DNA of 64,000 nucleotides from Acidovorax sp. GBBC 1281. Its GTDB lineage: Bacteria; Pseudomonadota; Gammaproteobacteria; Burkholderiales; Burkholderiaceae_C. Below the pieces are notes generated by a model. It did not search any database. It was not told the origin of the DNA and worked only from the letters and a program-made list of their open reading frames with translations. The stretch covers positions 1 to 64,000 of the forward strand of contig NZ_CP097269.1 of NCBI RefSeq assembly GCF_028473645.1, in the 5' to 3' direction. Position 1 is the stretch's first letter; each line of letters opens with the position of its first letter. Below, piece by piece: positions 58,280-64,000 of this stretch. The translations under genes were made by a program, and so were the position numbers.

Positions 58280-58972
58280 ATGAACGTGAGAGACAAAGTC
58301 CGCCTCGACCGGTCGCGCCATGCGGCGCCGCAGATCTTCGAAAAACTGCGCGCGGCCATCGTGTCGCTGGACCTCACCCCGGGCACCGTGCTGGCCCGCG
58401 CAGAGTTGGCCGATCGCTTCGGCATCAGCCAGACGCCCGTGCGCGATGCGTTGATGCGCCTGGGCGAGGAAGGGCTGGTGGACATCTTTCCGCAGCACGC
58501 CACGGTGGTGAGCCGTATCGACGTGGCCGCCGCGCGGCAGGCGCACTACCTGCGCCGGTCCATCGAGCTTGAGGTGGTGCGCACGCTGGCGCTGCAGGGC
58601 GGCGAGGCCATCGCCCGGCGCCTGCAGGCCCAGATCGGCGTGATGCAGGCCGCGGCCGAGCCCCTGGAGCCCGAGGCGTTCTCGCAGGCCGACCTGGCGT
58701 TCCACCGCCTGATGTACGAGGCCGCCGAGGTGCCGCGCCTGTGGGAGCTGGTGCGCAGCCACTCCGGCCACGTGGACCGGCTGCGCCACCTGCACCTGCC
58801 CAGCGCGGGCAAGGCGGAGTCGGTGCTGGCCGATCACCGCCGCATCGCCGAGGCCATCGCGCGCGGGGACGCACCCGGCGCCCAGGAGGCGCTGCGCACG
58901 CATCTGTCGGGCACGCTCAACCAGGTGGACGAGATCTGCGCCCGCCACCCGGACTACGTGCACGCCGACTGA
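58280..58972 (+). CDS. GntR-family (FCD) transcriptional regulator
   Basis: 230 residues, ATG 58280. HTH at about 15-75 (APQIFEKLRAAIVSLDLTPG, DRFGISQTPVRDALMRLGEE); C-terminal FCD domain with the metal-binding Asp/His pattern (SQADLAFHRLMYEAAEVPRL, HSGHVDRLRHLH, VLADHRRIAEAIA). Divergent from the dehydratase gene and separated from it by a palindromic site, so it most likely represses the sugar-acid cluster. Confidence 0.88.
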   Translation: MNVRDKVRLDRSRHAAPQIFEKLRAAIVSLDLTPGTVLARAELADRFGISQTPVRDALMRLGEEGLVDIFPQHATVVSRIDVAAARQAHYLRRSIELEVVRTLALQGGEAIARRLQAQIGVMQAAAEPLEPEAFSQADLAFHRLMYEAAEVPRLWELVRSHSGHVDRLRHLHLPSAGKAESVLADHRRIAEAIARGDAPGAQEALRTHLSGTLNQVDEICARHPDYVHAD

Positions 58973-59012
58973 GGCATGCCGTGCGGCGCTGGCCCCGGTG
59001 CCAGCCGGATCG

Positions 59013-59060
59013 GCCTTCAAACCAATGAGTACTAAGGCATATTGCTATTTAATTTATAGC
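59013..59060 (-). repeat. Dispersed 48-bp intergenic element, copy 5
   Basis: Minus-strand reading: GCTATAAATTAAATAGC stem (near-perfect inverted repeat), ATATGCCTTAGTACTCAT, ending TGGTTTGAAGGC. It lies in the short gap between two convergent genes. Confidence 0.75.
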
Positions 59061-59066
59061 AAACGC

Positions 59067-60305
59067 TCAAGCGACGAACCGGATGGTCTGCGCCACCAGG
59101 CCGAAGGTGCCGGCGGCCACCTGCGCCTGGATCTCCACGGAGCGGTTCTCGGCCAGGTCGGACGCGGTGCCGCCCTCGAAGCGGGCGCTGGCGTAGTGGA
59201 CCGGCACGCCGCGCACCACGATCACCGAGGCCGCCGGGATCACGCGCTGGATCGATCCCTTCACGTCGAAGCTGCGGCTGGCCAGGCTGCCGGCCTCTTC
59301 CAGCGCGATCTCGCTCGCGTTGAACTGGCCGCTCACGAACACGCCCTTCACGTCCACGCGCCGGCCCAACGCCAGGCCCGCAGGCGGGTTGGCCACGCCG
59401 CTGGCGTTGACCGGCACGCCGTTCACGCTGAAGGCCGTGTTGCTGGTGAACGCGGTGACGTAGCCCTTGAGTTCGACCGCCACGTTGTTGCCGCTGGGCA
59501 GCGTCACGCTGCTGGCGGTGGTGCGCAGGGCCGAGGCCACCCAGCGGCCGGATGCGTCGGGCGCCGTCTGCAGCTCCACGCGGGCGTACTGCCCGTTGGC
59601 GATACCGGGAGCCTGCGACGCGACGGCGCCGTAGGCGATCACCGCGCCGCCGATGCGGAAGGTCTGCGCAGTGCCGTCCAGCGCGGCGACCACGCCGCGC
59701 AGCTTGTAGCGGGTGGGCACGGGCTCGTCGCGCACCACCAGCGTGGCGCTGTACAGCCCGTCGGGGTTGCGCAGGCCGAACACCTGCACCACTTGGCCCA
59801 CCGCCAGGCTGGCCGCGCCATTGGGCAGGTTGTCGCTGTAGAGCGTGGCATCGGCCCACTGCACGGTCTGGCCCAGCACGGCGAAGGTGCGGGCGGCGGT
59901 GTCGATGGCGGTGATGGGCCCCTCGATCTCGCTGCGCAGGCTGATGGTCGAGGCCACGGAGCGGCGCAGCCCGCTGGCGTCCACCGCGATGCCCGAGCCG
60001 TTCACCTCCACCACCATGCCCAGCCGCAGGGCGGCGGTGGTGACGGCCTGGCCGGCATCGTCCAGGATGCGCGCGGCGGTGTCGTCGTAGCGCAGGTTGT
60101 TGACGATGATGGAGCCGAAGCCGCTGATGGGGCCGCTGGAGAACGACGCATCGGCCGTGCTGCCGACGCCGGAGACATCGCCACCGCCGCCCCCTCCACC
60201 GCAACCGAACAGCACCAGGGTGGCGGAAGCCGCGCCACCGGCCAGCAGGCGGCGGCGCGCGGGGGAGGACGGGTGGACGTCGGGAAGAAACAAGGTGGAC
60301 TGCAT
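59067..60305 (-). CDS. DUF5666 domain lipoprotein
   Basis: 412 residues from ATG at 60305 (MQSTLFLPDVHPSSPARRRL). A signal with a twin-Arg-like RRRLLAGG stretch and lipobox LVLFGC followed by seven glycines. The mature part consists of repeated beta-barrel-like units, e.g. GPISGFGSIIVNNLRYDDTA, EIEGPITAIDTAARTFAVLG and LRGVVAALDGTAQTFRIGGA, the OB-like DUF5666 repeats. Cell-envelope location is likely; function unknown. Repeats recur about every 70 residues. Confidence 0.82.
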   Translation of the reverse strand: MQSTLFLPDVHPSSPARRRLLAGGAASATLVLFGCGGGGGGGDVSGVGSTADASFSSGPISGFGSIIVNNLRYDDTAARILDDAGQAVTTAALRLGMVVEVNGSGIAVDASGLRRSVASTISLRSEIEGPITAIDTAARTFAVLGQTVQWADATLYSDNLPNGAASLAVGQVVQVFGLRNPDGLYSATLVVRDEPVPTRYKLRGVVAALDGTAQTFRIGGAVIAYGAVASQAPGIANGQYARVELQTAPDASGRWVASALRTTASSVTLPSGNNVAVELKGYVTAFTSNTAFSVNGVPVNASGVANPPAGLALGRRVDVKGVFVSGQFNASEIALEEAGSLASRSFDVKGSIQRVIPAASVIVVRGVPVHYASARFEGGTASDLAENRSVEIQAQVAAGTFGLVAQTIRFVA

Positions 60306-60792
60306 GGAAACCTCCGAAGGCGATGGGAATGTTGAAACGGCGAGGCCGGGTAGCGCTGGCGGGGTGCGCGGCCAGAACCGATGCCGCACGCCACGCCAGC
60401 GCCTGGAGGCATCTTGGAATCACCGGTCGCGCCGATGATTTCAATATGTGTACAAACTTGTTCAGTTTTAGGAGTGGTTCGACCACGACGCCGCCCGGGT
60501 GTTGGCGGGGCGCCTGTCTCGATACCGCGCCCGGCGCGCGCTGCGGCGCGCAGCCGAACGCCGAGCCGGCCGTGCGGCCAACGCCATTTCATTTCGAAAC
60601 ACTTGTGTACGCTTTTACGTTTCGCGCCACGCCAGGCCCTTCGTGCCGTGGTGAAAAAACCAACGCCCGGCCATGCCGACGCCAGCGCAGGGGCCTGCGA
60701 TCGTTCCAAGCCGTTTGCACGGCCGGACTGGTCATTCCTTCACCTGCGGCGGATAATCCATGCACTTCCTCGCCCTCCACCGGAGCACTCCC
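60306..60792. other. Intergenic region between the DUF5666 and FlgC-like genes
   Basis: 487 bp without a gene. It holds the promoter of the minus-strand lipoprotein gene and that of the FlgC-like gene. Two GTGTAC-centred elements (ATGTGTACAAAC near 60440 and CTTGTGTACGC near 60605) lie in AT-richer patches and may be regulator sites. I see nothing else. Confidence 0.4.
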
Positions 60793-61098
60793 ATGGCCTC
60801 TGTTTCCTCGATCGCCGCCTCCGGCCTGCGCGCCGCCCAGGTGCGCATGGATGTCTCCGCCAACAACGTCGCCAACATGAACACGCCCGGGTTCAAGCGC
60901 CAGACGGTGGACCAAGAGGCCGTGGCCTCGCAAGGCGGCGTGGCCACCACCAATGTGGGCCGTGCGGCGCAGGAAGGCGCCTCGCTCGAGGCCGATGCGG
61001 TCGACCAGATCTCGGCCACCTATGCGTTCAAGGCCAATCTGCAGGTGTTGCGCACCGAAGACCGCATGATGGGCTCACTGCTCGACACCCGGGCCTGA
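60793..61098 (+). CDS. Small flagellar rod (FlgC/FlgB)-like protein
   Basis: 101 residues, ATG 60793. The N-terminus SSIAASGLRAAQVRMDVSAN then NVANMNTPGFKRQTV is the flagellar rod/hook family signature (ANNxAN-x-xTPGFKR); the C-terminus ANLQVLRTEDRMMGSLLDTR is the matching terminal helix. The central domain of FlgC or FlgG is absent. No other flagellar genes are near, so it is an orphan mini-rod protein of unknown use. Confidence 0.78.
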   Translation: MASVSSIAASGLRAAQVRMDVSANNVANMNTPGFKRQTVDQEAVASQGGVATTNVGRAAQEGASLEADAVDQISATYAFKANLQVLRTEDRMMGSLLDTRA

Positions 61099-61295
61099 AC
61101 CGCGGATACGCCTCTTACCCGTCCGCTGAGCCAGCCTGGGCCGACGGCAGCCTGGCGGCCCTCTTTCCTTTTCCCCCTTCTCTCAGACCATCACAGCGCG
61201 CCGGCCAGGCCGGCCAGCCGCTCGATCAGCCAGTGATGAAACGGCCCGCCCGCCTGCCGGGGGCGTGAATCCGAGGTGGTACTCATGGCCGTGCC

Positions 61296-61547
61296 TCAAG
61301 CCGCCAGGGGCGCATCGCCGGCCGCTGCCGCGCGGCGGCGGGCCGCCCGCTCCCAGGCCTTTTCGTGGAAGAAGAACGCCACCGCCTGCACCGTGGGCTC
61401 CAGCAGGCTCAGCGTGATCGAGGCGATCAGGTTGCCGGTGACCGCGTAGGCCACCAGGGCCGCCACACAGATGTGGATGAGGTAGTAGCTGCCCGTCTTC
61501 ATGAGGGTGGGCAGGTTGCGGAGCGTGGCTTGGCGGATGCGGGACAT
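61296..61547 (-). CDS. DUF2061 membrane protein
   Basis: 83 residues from ATG at 61547 (MSRIRQATLRNLPTLMKTGS). Two membrane segments: YYLIHICVAALVAYAVTGNL and ASITLSLLEPTVQAVAFFFH, the latter with the E-P-T and F-F-H-E-K-A-W-E pattern of DUF2061. A basic Ala/Arg tail ends the protein. Function unknown. It is divergent from the SPFH gene. Confidence 0.8.
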   Translation of the reverse strand: MSRIRQATLRNLPTLMKTGSYYLIHICVAALVAYAVTGNLIASITLSLLEPTVQAVAFFFHEKAWERAARRRAAAAGDAPLAA

Positions 61548-61722
61548 GGCGGACTCCTGTGGGGCGAACTCGGATAGGGAACAGACGACTGCACGAATGC
61601 TAGTGATTCGCATTGGCGAGCGCCAATTGATCGTGTCCAACGCCGCGATAGCCAAGCCCCGGGGCGCCGCTATGATGGCCGCACTTTCCAACCCCTCCGC
61701 ACACCTTGAACGGGAGCACCGC

Positions 61723-62784
61723 ATGGCCCTCATGGACTTCATCAAGAAACAGTTCATCGACATCATCCAGTGGACCGAGGACAGCGACGGCACGCTGGCC
61801 TGGCGCTTCCCGATGCGGGACATGGAAATCCAGAACGGCGGCACGCTTGTAGTGCGCGAGTCGCAGATGGCGGTCTTCGTGAACGAAGGCCAGGTGGCCG
61901 ACGTGTTCGGCCCCGGCACCTACAAGCTGACCACGCAGACGCTGCCGGTGCTCACCTACCTGAAGAACTGGGACAAGCTCTTCGAGTCCCCGTTCAAGAG
62001 CGACGTGTACTTCTTCAGCACGCGCCAGCAGGTGGACCAGAAGTGGGGCACGCCACAGCCCATCACCATCCGCGACAAGGATTTCGGCGCCGTGCGCCTG
62101 CGCGCCTTCGGCAACTACGCCTTCCGCGTGGCCGACCCCAAGCTGTTCCACACCGAGATCTCGGGCACGCGCGCCGAGTACACCGTCTCCGAAATCGACG
62201 GCCAGCTGCGCGGCCTGGTGTTGCAGAACATCAGCAACGCCATCGCGGGCAGCGGCCTGCCGTTCCTCGACCTGGCGGCCAACCAGGTGATGTTCGCCGA
62301 GGCCCTGGCCAAGGAGCTGCAGCCCGCGTTCGCAAAGATCGGCCTGCTGCTGGAGGGCATGACGGTCCAGAACGTCTCGCTGCCCGAAGAGCTGCAGAAG
62401 ATCCTGGACCAGAAGATCGGCATGGGCATGGTCGGCAACGACATGGGCAAGTTCATGCAGTACCAGACGGCGCAGGCGATCCCGAAATTCGCCGAAGGCT
62501 CGGGCAACGGTGGGGGCGGCATTGCCGGCGACGCCATGGGCCTGGGCGCCGGCGTGGCGCTGGGCCAGGTGCTGGCGCAAAACCTGCAGCAGGGCCTTCA
62601 GGGCCAGAACCCCGGCGCAGCCCAGCAGGCCGCCGCCGCGGTGGCGGCCGCGCCTGTGGCGGGCGTCAAGCCCGAGGACGTGATGGCCACGCTGGAGAAG
62701 CTGGGCGAGCTCAAGGCCAAGGGCATCCTCACGCAGGAGGAGTTCGACGCCAAGAAGGCCGAACTGCTCAAGAAGCTGGTCTAG
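61723..62784 (+). CDS. SPFH-domain protein with SHOCT tail
   Basis: 353 residues, ATG 61723. SPFH/virion-core-like region at about 30-260 (IQNGGTLVVRESQMAVFVNE, VFGPGTYKLTTQTLPVLTYL, FFSTRQQVDQKWGTPQPITI). A Gly/Ala/Gln-rich linker (270-315) is followed by a C-terminal SHOCT motif (LEKLGELKAKGILTQEEFDA). No N-terminal membrane segment. SPFH proteins scaffold membrane or envelope complexes. It precedes a DUF4178 gene by 70 bp with a 49-bp repeat between; the two families often occur together. Confidence 0.86.
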   Translation: MALMDFIKKQFIDIIQWTEDSDGTLAWRFPMRDMEIQNGGTLVVRESQMAVFVNEGQVADVFGPGTYKLTTQTLPVLTYLKNWDKLFESPFKSDVYFFSTRQQVDQKWGTPQPITIRDKDFGAVRLRAFGNYAFRVADPKLFHTEISGTRAEYTVSEIDGQLRGLVLQNISNAIAGSGLPFLDLAANQVMFAEALAKELQPAFAKIGLLLEGMTVQNVSLPEELQKILDQKIGMGMVGNDMGKFMQYQTAQAIPKFAEGSGNGGGGIAGDAMGLGAGVALGQVLAQNLQQGLQGQNPGAAQQAAAAVAAAPVAGVKPEDVMATLEKLGELKAKGILTQEEFDAKKAELLKKLV

Positions 62785-62789
62785 ATTTC

Positions 62790-62838
62790 GCTATCAATTG
62801 AATAGCGTCCTGCCCAATCGATACTAGGGCAGGAGGCC
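62790..62838 (+). repeat. Dispersed 49-bp intergenic element, copy 6
   Basis: GCTATCAATTGAATAGC stem, CCTGCCCAATCGATA, CTAGGGCAGGAGGCC. In this copy TGCCC...GGGCA also pair, so the second half forms its own hairpin. It starts 6 bp after the SPFH stop, in gene orientation. Confidence 0.72.
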
Positions 62839-62854
62839 AAAACACTCAAAAAAC

Positions 62855-64000
62855 ATGGCCGAGAGCGGCACCCAGCGTACCTACCGCGCGCCCTGCCCCG
62901 GCTGTGGCGCGCCGGTCGAATTCAAGAGCGCGCAGTCCACCCACGCCGTCTGCCCCTACTGCCAGAGCACGGTGGTGCGCAGCGGCGAGGTGCTCACGCG
63001 CGTGGGCAAGATGGCCGAGGTCTTCGACGACCACAGCCCCCTGCAGCTCATGGCCAGCGGCCGCATCGTGCTGGACGGGCTGGACCTGCCCTTCACGCTG
63101 ATCGGGCGCCTGCAATACAAGGGCGACGCCGGCACCTGGACCGAGTGGAACGCTTTCCTCGAAGACGGCAGCACCGCCACGCTGGGCGAGGACAACGGCG
63201 CCTACGTATTCACGCGGCTGGCCGCGGCGGGGCGCGAGCTGCCCGCGGCCGAGCAGTTCCGCGTCGGCATGACCACGGCGGTGGCCGGCAAGCCCTACAG
63301 CGTGGCCGCCAACGTGCAGGCGCAGCTCATCTCCGCCCAGGGCGAACTGCCCAAGCTGCCGCCGCTGGGCTACCCGTTCAGCATGGTGGAGCTGCGCAGC
63401 GCCGACGGCGAGGTGCTGTCGATCGACTACGGCAGCACGCCCCCGAAGGTGGATCGCGGCCGGGCCGTGCAGCTCGACGATCTGAAGCTGCAGGGCCTGA
63501 AAGACGCCTCCACCAAGGACGAGACAGGCCGCCAGTTCAACTGCCCCAACTGCGGCGCCCCGGTGCCCGTGAAGCTGGGCACCACCAAGAGCCTGACCTG
63601 CCCGTCGTGCCACAGCCTCATCGACCTGTCCAGCGGCCTGGGCGCCGAACTGCGCCACGCCATGCAGGACGAGCCGGTGAACCCGCTCATCCCGCTGGGC
63701 CAGAACGGGCAGCTGGAGGGCGTGCACTGGCAGGTGGTGGGCTTTCAGCACCGCATGGGCGTGGAGCCGGGCGACGACGAGCATTTCGGCTGGGACGAAT
63801 ACCTGCTCTACCACCAAAAGCGTGGCTTCGCCTTCCTGGTGGACGCGACCGACGGCTGGAGCCTGGTGCGACCCACTACGGGCGCGCCGCAGCTGACCGG
63901 CGGCGGCCAGAGCGCGACCTACCTGGGCACCACCTACCGCCTGTCCAGCCAGTACGACGCCGAGACCACCTACGTGGCCGGCGAGTTCTACTGGCCCGTG
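62855..64000 (+). CDS. DUF4178 protein with zinc ribbons (3' end outside window)
   Basis: At least 382 residues, ATG 62855; no stop before the window ends. Two zinc-ribbon type Cys pairs, APCPGCGAPV...CPYCQST and NCPNCGAPV...CPSCHSL, each precede a DUF4178 domain (LIGRLQYKGDAGTWTEWNAF with LEDGS; and WQVVGFQHRMGVEPGDDEHF, GWDEYLLYHQKRGFAFLVDA). DUF4178 proteins are companions of SPFH/PspA-type envelope proteins in many bacteria; the biochemical role is unknown. Confidence 0.86.
   Translation, partial: MAESGTQRTYRAPCPGCGAPVEFKSAQSTHAVCPYCQSTVVRSGEVLTRVGKMAEVFDDHSPLQLMASGRIVLDGLDLPFTLIGRLQYKGDAGTWTEWNAFLEDGSTATLGEDNGAYVFTRLAAAGRELPAAEQFRVGMTTAVAGKPYSVAANVQAQLISAQGELPKLPPLGYPFSMVELRSADGEVLSIDYGSTPPKVDRGRAVQLDDLKLQGLKDASTKDETGRQFNCPNCGAPVPVKLGTTKSLTCPSCHSLIDLSSGLGAELRHAMQDEPVNPLIPLGQNGQLEGVHWQVVGFQHRMGVEPGDDEHFGWDEYLLYHQKRGFAFLVDATDGWSLVRPTTGAPQLTGGGQSATYLGTTYRLSSQYDAETTYVAGEFYWPV

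Overview
The window is high-GC DNA from a betaproteobacterium of the family Comamonadaceae, most likely Acidovorax/Paracidovorax. This is judged from protein sequence character, from several Bug/TctC binding proteins, and from a 48-49 bp intergenic repeat of a kind I associate with this family. It starts inside dnaA and continues dnaA-dnaN-gyrB, so it lies next to the chromosomal replication origin; the origin itself is not in the window.

Region by region. 1-5371: dnaA (5' end missing), dnaN, gyrB. 5372-12842: a visibly AT-richer accessory island directly behind gyrB. It holds a possible operon of a half-length type I specificity subunit, a type I-like DNA methylase, two small proteins and a TIR-domain protein, with no HsdR; then 1.1 kb of gene and IS debris; then a two-gene module of a DUF4365 protein and an unknown partner. 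12843-14113: a pair of unknown genes (nuclease-like motif; coiled-coil membrane protein). 14179-24144: housekeeping and stress genes (ferredoxin, osmC, hom behind a threonine-rich attenuator, dinG with an SOS box over its start codon, an RHH regulator with a PHB-depolymerase-type esterase, a Bug protein). 24232-27593: a tartrate dehydrogenase and a divergent LysR gene, separated by an IS630 copy with intact ends. 27696-31698: a DEDDh exonuclease, a Leu/Ile/Val-type binding protein, and leuA behind a leucine-rich leader peptide and a heptamer tandem repeat. 31730-35842: an RpiR-regulated aminotransferase / amino-acid-binding protein / Asp-Glu racemase group. 35883-40556: an MFS exporter and uvrA, divergent.

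40674-45817 is a decaying polymorphic locus: a DUF6402 gene broken by a frameshift and a second IS630, four tandem paralogues of a small membrane-anchored protein (immunity-like, one frameshifted, one cut off), a second DUF6402 tail, and an IS5-type element that joins the locus to a truncated ABC binding-protein gene. 47001-49629: a FadR-type regulator, an exported protein overlapping a frameshifted Cys/His amidase-like gene (possible type VI effector and immunity pair), and an OmpA-like lipoprotein. 49730-53905: mmsA, an omega-amino-acid:pyruvate aminotransferase and a divergent LysR gene (beta-alanine/propanoate-type catabolism). 54030-58972: a lone HEPN-like protein, then a sugar-acid cluster (Bug protein, RraA-like protein, IlvD/Edd dehydratase) with a divergent GntR regulator. 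59067-64000: a DUF5666 lipoprotein, a FlgC-like protein, DUF2061, SPFH-SHOCT and DUF4178 proteins, the last cut by the window edge.

Main points for a second look: the S-M-TIR arrangement without HsdR; threonine- and leucine-type attenuator leaders before hom and leuA; the dispersed 49-bp element (six good copies); two IS630 elements whose transposase stop codon is supplied by the CTAG target; and the DUF6402/immunity-like tandem array. No tRNA, rRNA or CRISPR array was seen.
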